64,000 nucleotides of DNA from Endozoicomonas sp. NE40 (GCF_040549045.1 NZ_JBEWTB010000002.1:1271501-1335500), one strand, 5' to 3'; numbered from the stretch's first letter, positions 8,672 through 17,334 are shown. Notes: a model not told the origin generated them from the sequence alone. Program-made: numbers and translations.

Positions 8672-9985
8672 TCAGGGGCAGTCACTCATCGGGCTGCCTG
8701 TCGCCGGATCAAGCCCACAGCCCTCATCAGGCGATGAACGAGGCACCAGAGAGTATTCCACTTCAAATTCCTGCCCTGGCGGCAGCTCAGGTGCCTTGAG
8801 AGATTTACGATAATCGTAACTGGCTTTCAGGCTGAAAAACCGTAGCTGCTTATCGTCGAACACTGCCCGGTGCTCTCTCCGGGCAAAATACCATTTCTGT
8901 TCTATAGCTCCTCCGGCAAAACAGCTTTGCAGGGATAACATCTGATTCATCCAGGTCAGACAGTAGCTATATCCCGCCAGCTTGTTGAACAGTCGTTTAT
9001 TCTCCAGGTCAAAACGCCAGATACGATCATCACCGTCACAGGGTTTCACAATAACCCTGGTTCCCACATAACACTGTTCACCTTGTACAACACCTGACTC
9101 ACACCCTTCAGGCAGGTCTAACCCGAGACAGGATGTACTTTCTCTTACCGAAAGACGGAGATCACTGGTTAGCCATTCTGACAACCAATAGAGATTGTCA
9201 GGCTTCTCTTCCCAGGTCACTGGTTCCGAAGGCAGGGACTGCACCTTTTCCGGCTCTTGTTCCGGCTCTTGTTCCAGTTCTTGTTCCGGTCTTTGTTCCG
9301 GTCCTTGTTCCGGTCCTTGTTCCGGTCCTTGTTCCTGCTCTGGTTCCTGATTCCTGTCCTGATCGCCACCACTGTCAGGCAGCCAGATTACATTATCTCC
9401 AAACTCCAATGTGCCACACATTTTTTTATCATTAACCGGGCTTAGAAAACACTGCCACTGGCCATAATAAATGTACTTAAACTGCAAAGGCTGAAGAACA
9501 ACATTATCGCCTTTCAGCAAATGCAGGTAACTGCCACGACCGTCTTTGTCTACAGCACTGGACAGCAAGCCCGACTGATCAAATGTCCAGACCTGACCGC
9601 GAATACTGCGGCTACAGGGCAGAAGCTCAACCGAATCCACCATTCTGCTAAGACACATGGAGACAGGATAAGCTTTACTGTGAAGAGTTTTTGCAGCGAA
9701 ATTATAAGTCCATAGTTGTTCAGATTTCTCTGCATTACAGCTGATAAGGGCAGTGCGGTTGCGTGGATAGCATTTACTACTGTCATCCGGATCCTGATAG
9801 ACACAGGTACCCGAATCCAGATCACTGGTGGTTATTTCCAGACATGCAGCCCCATAATGCTGCAATACAAAAGCTTCAGCCACCACCGGTTCTTCAACGA
9901 TGACAGGCGCTGCACAAACCGATAAAGAGATCATTCCGGATAGCACCAGAGACAGACAACAGGTTGGCAGATAAAGTCTGGTCAT
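8672..9985 (-). CDS. Secreted protein with two ricin-B-like (beta-trefoil) regions
   Basis: A 437-residue exported protein, not recognised by name. The start is set at 9985 because GGAGG at 9991-9995 stands five bases upstream; longer frames start at TTG. A signal peptide (residues 1-25, ending SVCAA) is followed by two regions with Cys-Leu and QxW-type motifs (ACLEI, QLWTYNF, MCLSRM, QVWTFD; then SCLGLDL, RIWRFDLENKRLF, YCLTWM, QKWYF). These are hallmarks of ricin-B lectin trefoils, which bind galactosides and other sugars. A low-complexity EQGP/EQEP linker (about residues 214-246) separates them. The many cysteines suggest disulphides outside the cytoplasm. A sugar-binding role is inferred; no enzymatic domain is visible. 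Confidence 0.75.
   Translation of the reverse strand: MTRLYLPTCCLSLVLSGMISLSVCAAPVIVEEPVVAEAFVLQHYGAACLEITTSDLDSGTCVYQDPDDSSKCYPRNRTALISCNAEKSEQLWTYNFAAKTLHSKAYPVSMCLSRMVDSVELLPCSRSIRGQVWTFDQSGLLSSAVDKDGRGSYLHLLKGDNVVLQPLQFKYIYYGQWQCFLSPVNDKKMCGTLEFGDNVIWLPDSGGDQDRNQEPEQEQGPEQGPEQGPEQRPEQELEQEPEQEPEKVQSLPSEPVTWEEKPDNLYWLSEWLTSDLRLSVRESTSCLGLDLPEGCESGVVQGEQCYVGTRVIVKPCDGDDRIWRFDLENKRLFNKLAGYSYCLTWMNQMLSLQSCFAGGAIEQKWYFARREHRAVFDDKQLRFFSLKASYDYRKSLKAPELPPGQEFEVEYSLVPRSSPDEGCGLDPATGSPMSDCP
9248..9343. repeat. 12-bp coding minisatellite (8 units)
   Basis: Eight head-to-tail 12-base units related to TTCCGGTCCTTG occur on the plus strand inside the lectin-like gene. They encode the EQGP/EQEP linker on the minus strand. 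Units at 9296-9331 are identical and the flanking ones diverge by one to four bases. The unit length keeps the frame, so gain or loss of copies would change only linker length. Confidence 0.9.
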
Positions 9986-10193
9986 TTGTCCCTCCATGGA
10001 CAAAATGAAGTGGTTTCCCGAGATACCGATTCAGAAATTAAAAGTTCTTTTTCTTATATTTCACTTTAGAAAAAGTAGAAATTTCGGCAACTAACATGAA
10101 GAATCAGTTGAAATAATGCCTATTTATTCATCAGGCAACAAACATAGCGAAAAATACTGAACAATACCCACTACCCAGCTGCAAATCGGCAGG

Positions 10194-10199
10194 TATAAT
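10194..10199 (+). promoter_or_regulatory. Putative -10 box before the GIY-YIG-like gene
   Basis: TATAAT followed by a TGCGCGCC discriminator lies 38 bases before the TTG start. A matching -35 hexamer is not clear. The region 10004-10193 upstream is AT-rich and shows no gene. Confidence 0.35.
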
Positions 10200-10237
10200 T
10201 GCGCGCCTGTTATCGTCAGTAGAAAGGTTCTTCAGCG

Positions 10238-11254
10238 TTGATTATCTTCACCGTCACCAGCAACATCACAGGTCAAGTCTATGTCGGCAGTACCCGTAAC
10301 GAGCTTGAAAGCCAGTGGGAAAGAATGGTGGCTGCAGCGCAGCAAGACTTGGACTACCCGCTCTATCGCGAGATAAGAATCAACGGCGAAGACGCCTTTA
10401 CCGTTGATGAGTGGGACAGAGCCGAGGATCGTCAGGAACTGCTTGAACTGGAGCAGGAAGCCATTGACCATTTTGGGGCCAAGAGCCTGCGGGGCTACAA
10501 AACCAGTACCGTCAAAATTCTTCCGAAGAAGAAAACCCGCCAGCGCAAGTCGTCTATCGAAAAAGAGCTGGCAGCCATTTTCTCCGGAGAGGAGTCTGAC
10601 AGTGAAACACCACCAAGTCTGACCATCAAGTCTTCCGATTCAAAAAATACGGCTACAGCCTCTCCCTCAAAGGCTGCACCTGCAACCAGCAAACCGGCTG
10701 AACCCAAGCCTGTCAGCAAACAAGAGATTACCAAAGAGAGCATCAAGGCCGCCCTGGCAAAAATTGCCGAGGAAGAAAAAGCAAAAGAAGCCGCTGAAGC
10801 TGCCAAAAAAGCAGCTGCCGTTCAAACCACTGCCGGCTCCCAGGCTAATGCCACGGTACAGATGAAAAGCATCAGTCTGAGTGATGACATCAGCGCACAG
10901 CTGGCCGCCATCACAGCCGCTGCAGACGCGGTTCTGTCGGGCGACAGCCAGGCAGCAGAGAGTCTTCAGCAGATGCCTGAAGCAGAACCTGAAAGTGCCG
11001 CAATAGAAGAAGAGGTCGTTGCAGCTCCTCAGCCTGTTGTCGAGGAGATCAGGTCAGAGCCGGAACAAATCGCTAAGCCGGTTTGTCCAAAAGAGCTGCG
11101 TATTATTGAAGCGATTGAACGCCATCGTACTCAGCGCGCCCAGAAAAGCCAGGAAGCCATTGAGCAGGAGCGTAACAGCCTGGCTGGTCTGCTGGCAGAA
11201 CTGGATGCTCGGGCTAAAAATATGGAGACAGGAGTGCTGGCAGCGGTTGCCTGA
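10238..11254 (+). CDS. GIY-YIG-like domain protein with long Ala/Glu-rich tail
   Basis: A 338-residue protein starting at TTG, with AAAGG ten bases upstream; no ATG or GTG start fits as well. Residues 1-85 resemble a GIY-YIG nuclease fold: IIFTVTSNITGQVYVGSTRN carries the two strands (IIF in place of GIY, YVG in place of YIG), then YREIRINGEDAF and a C-terminal ELEQEAIDHFG helix with the expected glutamate. The rest is a basic stretch (LPKKKTRQRK), an Ala/Glu/Lys-rich low-complexity region with predicted coiled coil (residues 165-200), and a C-terminal helix ending GLLAELDARAKNME. The divergent motif makes nuclease activity uncertain; nucleic acid binding is a guess. Confidence 0.7.
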   Translation: MIIFTVTSNITGQVYVGSTRNELESQWERMVAAAQQDLDYPLYREIRINGEDAFTVDEWDRAEDRQELLELEQEAIDHFGAKSLRGYKTSTVKILPKKKTRQRKSSIEKELAAIFSGEESDSETPPSLTIKSSDSKNTATASPSKAAPATSKPAEPKPVSKQEITKESIKAALAKIAEEEKAKEAAEAAKKAAAVQTTAGSQANATVQMKSISLSDDISAQLAAITAAADAVLSGDSQAAESLQQMPEAEPESAAIEEEVVAAPQPVVEEIRSEPEQIAKPVCPKELRIIEAIERHRTQRAQKSQEAIEQERNSLAGLLAELDARAKNMETGVLAAVA

Positions 11255-11299
11255 TTGCAAAGAGCTATTCAGTATACAGCTATTCAATATACAACTCTG

Positions 11300-11336
11300 G
11301 CCCGCTATGGTCTGACCATAGCGGGCTTTTTATTTT
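11300..11336 (+). terminator. Intrinsic terminator of the GIY-YIG-like gene
   Basis: A perfect 12-base-pair stem (GCCCGCTATGGT at 11300-11311 with ACCATAGCGGGC at 11315-11326) and three-base loop is followed by TTTTTATTTT. It lies 45 bases after the stop codon. Confidence 0.92.
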
Positions 11337-12015
11337 GCACTGAGACAATTAACACTCTGTCCTGTCAGGCCGTAAAGGTATTTATCCACCGTTGCTACGC
11401 AACTTCGCCAGAAGACCAGAAATACCCACAAAATACATTACACATGTTGTATAAAAATAATAAAAAGCATGGATAAAGGCACACCTTTCTGATTCAGGCT
11501 AACCACTCTGTTCAGAACCTTCCCCCTGAAAAAAACAATACTTAAGTCGTATAACAAGTTGAAAACGCTGTTTTTTCTGTCAGATATCTCTTACAACCTG
11601 AAGATATTTCATTCGTAAATATAAATACTTAGACGTATAAATGCAGAGTATTTTTCAGGCAGATTTTACCTTATGAAATAGTCACAACTTCTGTGGATAA
11701 CTCTGTGAAGTACTCAATAAAAATGTCACAGACCCCTTGAAAGACAACCCTCACAACAAATTGACTATTTTTTATACAGCGCTTTTCAGCACCTCAATAT
11801 ATTGTGGTACCGGTACTGACCAGCCCCTAGCAGACTGAAGACTGAGTGATAGAACCGCTATGAGTACAGCGCAGCATTTCGATAATCACCAATATTCCAC
11901 CAAGGAATTAAAAGCATATAATTCAAAACTTTAATTCAACGCCAGCGTAACCAAGATACCTGAACGAACGTTCAATCTTAAAGAACGCAACACCGCTGTA
12001 AACAAAGAGGAACCT
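11337..12015. other. AT-rich gene-free region with DnaA-box-like sites
   Basis: About 680 bases without a credible gene between a terminator and the purine permease. It contains one perfect DnaA-box match on the minus strand (TGTGGATAA at 11692-11700) and a one-mismatch site (TTATCCACC at 11382-11390). There are several A/T tracts, and an eight-base palindrome GAACGTTC occurs near 11965. Two sites 300 bases apart are too few to call an origin. The permease promoter probably lies at the right end. Confidence 0.4.
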
Positions 12016-13323
12016 ATGCTCAGCAGGGACTCACTAGATCGCTTTTTTGGGCTGAAAGCTCATGGAACAGATGCCAAAACGGAGGTGATCGCCGGTTTCA
12101 CCACTTTTATGACCATGGCGTATATCCTGATCGTCAACCCGCTGATCCTGAAAGATGCTGGCATGGATTTTGGTGCGGTATTCTCGGCAACAGCGATTTC
12201 TGCCATTATCGGTACGCTGGTTATGGCGCTGTGGGCCAAACTGCCCTTTGCCCTGGCTCCGGGTATGGGTCTTAACGCTTTCTTTGCCTATGGCGTTGTA
12301 CTGGGCATGGGCTATTCCTGGCAGATGGCACTGACTGCCATCTTGCTGGAAGGTATCATCTTTCTGATCCTGACAGCGTTCAATATTCGTGAAGCCATCG
12401 TTAACAGTATCCCATTAAGCCTGAAAAAAGCCGTTTCCTGCGGTATTGGTTTGTTCATTGCCTTTATCGGCCTGCAAAACTCCGGCATCGTCGTAGGGAA
12501 TGAAGCCACAATGGTGACTGTTGGCGCCCTGACCGATCCACAACCTCTGCTGGCCCTGATTGGTATTCTGATTACCGGTGTTATGCTGGTGAAAGGGGTT
12601 CAGGGTGCGCTGCTGATTGGTATCTTCGCGACCACCCTGATCGGTCTCCCCATGGGCGTGACTGCGCTGCCTGACTTCAGCAATGGCCTGACACCACCGG
12701 ATATTTCCCCTATCTTCTTCCAGTTCCAGTGGGATCAGGTGTTTACCATTGATATGGCTATCATTCTGTTCACCTTCCTGTTCGTTGACATGTTCGACAC
12801 CGTTGGAACCCTGGTCGGCGTATCAACCAAAGCGGATATGCTGAATGAAAAGGGAGAGGTACCGAACTGTAAGCAGGCCCTGTTTGCCGATGCGATTGCA
12901 ACGACTGCCGGTGCGTGTCTGGGTACCAGTACGGTGACCACTTTCGTTGAAAGCGCGTCGGGCGTATCCGCTGGCGGCCGCACAGGTCTGACGTCCCTGA
13001 CCGTAGCAGGTCTGTTCTTTGTAGCCCTGTTCCTGTCTCCACTGTTCCTGATGGTACCTGGTGCAGCGACGGCTCCTGCGCTGGTTCTGGTCGGCCTGTT
13101 TATGATGTCACCGATCAAGGAGATCGACCTGGATGATTTCAGCGAATCCATCCCTGCCTTCCTGACCCTGCTGTTCATGCCTCTGACTTACAGCATTGCT
13201 GAAGGTATTATCATTGGCATGCTGTCTTACATTGGTCTGAAAGCGCTGAGTGGCAACGCCCGCCAGATCTCCATCGTTTCCTACACTGTTGGTGTTCTGT
13301 GCCTGGCCAAGCTTGCCATGTAA
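12016..13323 (+). CDS. NCS2-family purine (guanine/hypoxanthine or adenine) permease
   Basis: A 435-residue inner-membrane permease of the AzgA-like NCS2 branch, which imports purine bases with protons. The N-terminal LDRFFGLKAHGTDAKTEVIAG and AGFTTFMTMAYILIVNP are diagnostic. Further signatures are APGMGLNAFFAYGVV (about residue 85), the substrate-region FTFLFVDMFDTVGTLVGV (about 255) and TSTVTTFVESASGVSAGG (about 315). Twelve to fourteen hydrophobic segments are visible. A GAGGAA Shine-Dalgarno precedes the ATG. Substrate choice among adenine, guanine and hypoxanthine cannot be settled by eye. An adenine deaminase gene occurs at 53 kb but is not linked. A terminator follows. Confidence 0.92.
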   Translation: MLSRDSLDRFFGLKAHGTDAKTEVIAGFTTFMTMAYILIVNPLILKDAGMDFGAVFSATAISAIIGTLVMALWAKLPFALAPGMGLNAFFAYGVVLGMGYSWQMALTAILLEGIIFLILTAFNIREAIVNSIPLSLKKAVSCGIGLFIAFIGLQNSGIVVGNEATMVTVGALTDPQPLLALIGILITGVMLVKGVQGALLIGIFATTLIGLPMGVTALPDFSNGLTPPDISPIFFQFQWDQVFTIDMAIILFTFLFVDMFDTVGTLVGVSTKADMLNEKGEVPNCKQALFADAIATTAGACLGTSTVTTFVESASGVSAGGRTGLTSLTVAGLFFVALFLSPLFLMVPGAATAPALVLVGLFMMSPIKEIDLDDFSESIPAFLTLLFMPLTYSIAEGIIIGMLSYIGLKALSGNARQISIVSYTVGVLCLAKLAM

Positions 13324-13358
13324 CACCCGACCAACGAGTCTAACTCACTGTAGAGAAT

Positions 13359-13409
13359 AAAAACCGGCGACCTCGCATTCAGTACCTTGTATAATGCGCG
13401 CCGGTTTTT
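13359..13409. terminator. Terminator between the permease and trmA
   Basis: AAAAACCGGCG (13359-13369) pairs with CGCCGGTTTTT (13399-13409). A second inner pairing, CGCATT (13374-13379) with AATGCG (13393-13398), extends the stem. The downstream arm ends in a T-tract, as expected for a rho-independent terminator of the permease gene. A TATAAT at 13390-13395 sits inside the loop side and may serve as the trmA -10 box. Confidence 0.75.
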
Positions 13410-13430
13410 ATTTACCCCCTGAACATCATC

Positions 13431-14516
13431 ATGTCATTAGCCGTAGTACAGCCCGAAAGATACGAAGAACAACTGACAGAGAAGGTCAGCCAGGTTTATG
13501 CCGAGTTTGAGGCTTTTGATATTCCGGAACTGGAAGTTTTCCGGTCCCAGCCTGAACATTACCGGATGCGTGCCGAGTTCCGCATCTGGCACGAGGGAGA
13601 GCACAGCTTTTACCGCATGTTCGACCCCGAAACCCGTCAGCCATTCAGCGTACAGGACTTTCCGGCGGGTTCCAGACGTATCAATGAGTTGATGCAGCCA
13701 TTGATGCAGCAGATCGAACAGAACGATCACCTGCGTAAGCGTCTGTTCCAGATCGAATTCCTGACCACACAGACCGGAGAAGCCCTGGTTTCACTGCTCT
13801 ATCATCGTCAGCTCGATGATGCCTGGCAGGAAGCGGCAACAGCCCTGCAGGAAACTCTGGATATCAGCATTATTGGCCGGGCCCGCAAGCAGAAAATCGT
13901 GCTGCGAAGGGATCATGTGACGGAAGAGCTGACCGTCAATAACCAGCCATTCCGCTACCAACAGGTTGAAAACAGCTTTACACAGCCTAACGCTGGCGTT
14001 AACGAGCACATGCTGAGTTGGGCCAGTGATGTCTGCCAGAGTGCCGGACAAGATCTGGTTGAGCTTTACTGTGGTAACGGCAATTTTACCTGCGTTCTGG
14101 CAAAACAGTTTGACCGGGTTCTGGCTACCGAGATTTCCAAAACTTCCGTTCATTCAGCCCATGAAAACTTCAGAATGAATGGCGTTGAGAATGTTGCTAT
14201 CGCGCGCCTGTCCAGTGAAGAGTTCACCCAGGCAATGAATGCTGAACGAGAATTCCACCGCCTGAAAGACATTGATCTGGAAAGTTACAACTTTTCAACG
14301 ATTCTGGTTGATCCTCCCCGCGCCGGTCTGGATAAAGGCACAGAGGCTCTGGTTCAGCGGTTTGAAAAAATTGTCTATATTTCCTGCAATCCTGAAACAC
14401 TGAAAGAGAATCTGGAAACGATTAATCAAACCCACAAGGTTGAACGAATCGCCCTGTTTGATCAGTTCCCTTATACCCATCATCGTGAAATGGGCGTTTT
14501 TCTGACCCGCCGTTAG
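13431..14516 (+). CDS. trmA: tRNA (uracil-5-)-methyltransferase TrmA
   Basis: TrmA makes the T54 (ribothymidine) of the tRNA T-loop, using SAM. The 361-residue protein (E. coli 366) lacks the TRAM domain of RlmC/D, as expected. It shows the TrmA-specific N-terminal YRMRAEFRIWHEG and FLTTQTGEALVSLLYHRQLD, the SAM-binding ELYCGNGNFTCVLA (about residue 206) and VDPPRAGLDKG. The catalytic cysteine is in YISCNPETL (about residue 322), and the general base is in the HHREMGVFL end. It is transcribed alone, with a hairpin after the stop. Confidence 0.97.
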   Translation: MSLAVVQPERYEEQLTEKVSQVYAEFEAFDIPELEVFRSQPEHYRMRAEFRIWHEGEHSFYRMFDPETRQPFSVQDFPAGSRRINELMQPLMQQIEQNDHLRKRLFQIEFLTTQTGEALVSLLYHRQLDDAWQEAATALQETLDISIIGRARKQKIVLRRDHVTEELTVNNQPFRYQQVENSFTQPNAGVNEHMLSWASDVCQSAGQDLVELYCGNGNFTCVLAKQFDRVLATEISKTSVHSAHENFRMNGVENVAIARLSSEEFTQAMNAEREFHRLKDIDLESYNFSTILVDPPRAGLDKGTEALVQRFEKIVYISCNPETLKENLETINQTHKVERIALFDQFPYTHHREMGVFLTRR

Positions 14517-14526
14517 CCTGATGGTC

Positions 14527-14554
14527 GAGCACAGCTCCCGGTGGCGCTGTGCTC
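14527..14554 (+). terminator. Hairpin after trmA
   Basis: A nine-base-pair perfect stem (GAGCACAGC at 14527-14535 with GCTGTGCTC at 14546-14554) lies ten bases after the stop. There is no U-tract, so it may stabilise the mRNA end or act as a weak terminator. Confidence 0.5.
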
Positions 14555-14582
14555 AACTACACTGAAACCTGCTTGAACAAGA

Positions 14583-15806
14583 ATGATTAATGCAGGTTAT
14601 CTTCACCCGATGGAAAACAGGGATTTTTTATCACGCTGGCCTGGGCTGTTCCTGAGCATAGTTCTATTCGTCGTTTTAGTGCTATTAGCGGGTACAGTAC
14701 TAACAGGATGCCTGCCCGCCAGGCATGACTCCCGTCAGCTGGATGTGCTGTTTGTTGCCTACGACCAGGGAGAAAGCAATGCTTTCCTGCAACTGGAAAA
14801 AGCTTTACAACAGCACCAGATCAATTACCGGATCCTTGCCTTTGGCCGGGCCAGCGAAATTTTCAAAGAGCACCCATACCGGCTGGAAGCTTTGGTAGAA
14901 AACCAGTTATTACTGCAAAACGACCGAACCAGAGAACTCTCATCATTTGAGCTTGAAGACATTATCAAGCCCATTCGTCCCGGCATTGTCTACTCAGGCA
15001 TGTCCAGTGTTGTTCAGGCTCAGCTACTCAATGCCTTTAAGAGCAAGGGCAGCTATACCATTGCTTTCTATGACAACTTTGACCCTGTTGCAGATAAAGA
15101 GTATGTGCAGCCATTCCTGAACAGGGTAATTCCGCCCGATGAGTATCATATTCCGAGTATCGCCACACGCAGCAGCTTTGATGGTCAGCCTGCCTTTGCA
15201 ACAAGCGTCCTTACAGTCAGTGGCACTCCTGCTCTGGAAGCCTGGGACAACATTTATCAACAGACCAGTACCGATATTGTCCGTCAGGAGCTGAACATTG
15301 ACAAAAACCAGCCCGTTGTCGTTTTTGCCGGGGGGTATGACACCACTTATGAAACTTACCTGAGAATATTTGTCGAGGCAGTAAGGGCTATGCCGTCCAT
15401 CCTGTTCCTTGTTACCTCTCACCCCAAAACCGACGGCAGTCTGGAAAGAAAGGTTGTAAAAGAGTTGGCCGCAGGTAACGTCAGAGTGATCGACAAGGGT
15501 GCGCATTCAACCACGGTTTTAAGCAAACTGTCCGTAGCCGTTGTGGTACATAAATCCTCGATTGCTGCCCAGGCCCTCTACAAAAAGAAACCTGTTCTTT
15601 ATGTTGCAGAGCCCGAATTCAACAACTTCCTGACTCGAAAGCAACTGGCATTTGTTGCGTCATCACCAGAGCAGGTGAAAAGCAAACTGCTGTCAGCCAT
15701 CCAGACGGACAGGGACAGCCTGGGGCTGGAAAGTATCGGAGTGCCAGATCATCCTTCAGAGACCGTTGCCGGAATTCTTCAGCGCCGACTTCAAAGCAGT
15801 AAATAG
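14583..15806 (+). CDS. Lipoprotein with GT-B-like domain, function unknown
   Basis: A 407-residue protein not recognised by name. Residues 20-45 form a long hydrophobic segment ending in a good lipobox (VLTGC), so the rest is probably periplasmic and lipid-anchored. The mature part looks like two Rossmann-type halves: DVLFVAYDQGESNAFLQLEKAL at the start, then PVVVFAGGYDTTYETYLRIF, LVTSHPKTDG and KSSIAAQALYKKKPVLYVAE. This recalls UDP-GlcNAc 2-epimerase or CDP-glycerol transferase folds. A nucleotide-sugar enzyme outside the cytoplasm would be odd, so it may be a binding protein derived from that fold. The ATG at 14610 is an alternative start. It precedes a SanA-like gene and a binding-protein gene on the same strand. 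Confidence 0.7.
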   Translation: MINAGYLHPMENRDFLSRWPGLFLSIVLFVVLVLLAGTVLTGCLPARHDSRQLDVLFVAYDQGESNAFLQLEKALQQHQINYRILAFGRASEIFKEHPYRLEALVENQLLLQNDRTRELSSFELEDIIKPIRPGIVYSGMSSVVQAQLLNAFKSKGSYTIAFYDNFDPVADKEYVQPFLNRVIPPDEYHIPSIATRSSFDGQPAFATSVLTVSGTPALEAWDNIYQQTSTDIVRQELNIDKNQPVVVFAGGYDTTYETYLRIFVEAVRAMPSILFLVTSHPKTDGSLERKVVKELAAGNVRVIDKGAHSTTVLSKLSVAVVVHKSSIAAQALYKKKPVLYVAEPEFNNFLTRKQLAFVASSPEQVKSKLLSAIQTDRDSLGLESIGVPDHPSETVAGILQRRLQSSK

Positions 15807-15880
15807 AAAGCCTCTATTGGTTGAAATAGCGGTTTGTGGTTAACTGTGCAGAGCATCAATTTGTTCAAGGAGAGCTCTGC

Positions 15881-16549
15881 ATGGGAGCCAGCCTGACCCG
15901 TTTACAGGTTGTAATGGGTTTGCTTGCCACTGTCGTTATTGTTGCATCCACGTTGTTGGTGGTTGCCAATCTACTGATCAATGTAAGCACAGAAAGTTAC
16001 CTTTATTCCGATATCGACAAACTGCCTGACAATAAAGTCGGGGTATTACTGGGAACCAGTAAATACTCAAGAACCGGTGGCCAGAACGACCATTACCGGC
16101 TTCGTGTCGATGCTGCCAGCAAATTATTCAAAGCCGGTAAAATTCAATACATCCTGATCAGTGGTGATAATGGCACCCCTTATTACAATGAACCCAGCAC
16201 CATTCGCAGGGATTTGCTCAAGCTCGGCGTGCCAGCAGAGAATATCTACAGGGACTACGCGGGCTTCAGGACCCTGGATTCAATCATTCGCGCCAGAGAT
16301 GTATTTGGGCTGAGTCAGTTTACCGTTATTTCACAGGCGTACCATAACAAGCGGGCGATTTATATTGCCCTGAACAACGGCAGCAATGCCGTTGCATTCA
16401 ATGCCGGAGAGGGCAAAAACAGTGACCTGACCAATCGCACCCGGGAGGTTCTGGCCAGGATGCTGGCGCTTCTGGAGGTACACTGGTTTGATACCGAGCC
16501 TAAATATTTGGGGCCAGTGATAGATATAGGAAGTACACCCCCTACATAA
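15881..16549 (+). CDS. SanA/YdcF-type DUF218 envelope protein
   Basis: A 222-residue inner-membrane-anchored protein of the DUF218 family; E. coli SanA (239 residues) affects envelope permeability and vancomycin sensitivity. The start at 15881 is set by AAGGAG seven bases upstream; a GTG at 15836 would give a longer form. One N-terminal transmembrane helix (residues 9-32) is followed by VGVLLGTSKYSRTGGQNDHYRLRVDAA, then ILISGDNGTPYYNEPSTIRRDLLKLGV, and SQAYHNKRAIYIA. These are the conserved acidic and polar positions of the family. It lies 74 bases after the preceding lipoprotein gene and 24 bases before the binding-protein gene, consistent with a three-gene unit. Confidence 0.85.
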   Translation: MGASLTRLQVVMGLLATVVIVASTLLVVANLLINVSTESYLYSDIDKLPDNKVGVLLGTSKYSRTGGQNDHYRLRVDAASKLFKAGKIQYILISGDNGTPYYNEPSTIRRDLLKLGVPAENIYRDYAGFRTLDSIIRARDVFGLSQFTVISQAYHNKRAIYIALNNGSNAVAFNAGEGKNSDLTNRTREVLARMLALLEVHWFDTEPKYLGPVIDIGSTPPT

Positions 16550-16573
16550 AAGCCAGACGGACAGCAGACAATA

Positions 16574-17329
16574 ATGTACAGATTTCCCACCCTGATTATT
16601 GCTGTTATTTTTAGTGGATTTGCCTTCGCCAACCCGGACGTCAATACAAAAAATGATGCCAACCAGCGGGAAACCCTTCTGGTTGGTGTTTTCCCTCAGG
16701 ATTACCCTCCCCTTTACTGGCATGACGAGCGCAAAGGGATTATCGAAAAGCTACTGGATAAAGTCAGCTCTGTCAGTCGTTTTGACTTTGCCTACAGAAG
16801 TGTACCTTTTCATCGCCTGATACAGAGAGTGGCAAAAGGAAAGATCGATCTGGAAGCCTGGACATCCCGATCCTGGCGGTTCCGGGTAAAAGATAACGTG
16901 TATTTTACCTCACCTTATGCTGATCATTGTGAAATCATGATTTTCCAGAAAGATCACGTTTTTCCTGTCAACCAGCCTGCCGACCTGGCTGGAAAGCGCC
17001 TGGGGGTGGTAAAAGGTTATGTTTACAACTCCTTCACAGAGCTATTCGCTAAAAAAACCATCTACCGAATCAATTCCAGCAACGAAGAACGGGTACTGAA
17101 CCTTCTGAGCTACGGAAGAACCGATGCTGCCCTTATTGACCAGCTGATTGCTGATTACCTGCTCAGTACCACTTATCCACAGGCGTTTGCCAGAGGCAAT
17201 AAATTTGACTGCGTACCAGTGAGCTTTATGTTCAGCAAGACTAAAATCAAACAGGGAATGGAAATCAGTAAAGTGTTACAAACACTGAAAAATGAGGGTT
17301 TTATTGACCAGCTGCTGGAAGAGTTCTGA
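16574..17329 (+). CDS. Periplasmic substrate-binding protein (SBP_bac_3-like)
   Basis: A 251-residue exported protein with a signal peptide (residues 1-19, ending FAFA). It resembles family-3 solute-binding proteins: the opening strand LLVGVFPQDYPPLYW, KGIIEKLLDKVS, LIQRVAKGKIDLEAWTSR, then the hinge region DLAGKRLGVVKGYVY and RTDAALIDQLIADYLL. No permease or ATPase gene is next to it, so it is an orphan. Such orphans may serve a distant ABC transporter or sense envelope ligands. It ends five bases before the convergent BY-kinase-like gene. Confidence 0.8.
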   Translation: MYRFPTLIIAVIFSGFAFANPDVNTKNDANQRETLLVGVFPQDYPPLYWHDERKGIIEKLLDKVSSVSRFDFAYRSVPFHRLIQRVAKGKIDLEAWTSRSWRFRVKDNVYFTSPYADHCEIMIFQKDHVFPVNQPADLAGKRLGVVKGYVYNSFTELFAKKTIYRINSSNEERVLNLLSYGRTDAALIDQLIADYLLSTTYPQAFARGNKFDCVPVSFMFSKTKIKQGMEISKVLQTLKNEGFIDQLLEEF

Positions 17330-17334
17330 GAAGC

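Noticed and set aside
11337..12015. A replication origin
   Set aside because: Only two DnaA-like boxes, no 13-mer array and no neighbouring dnaA, gidA or rpmH genes.
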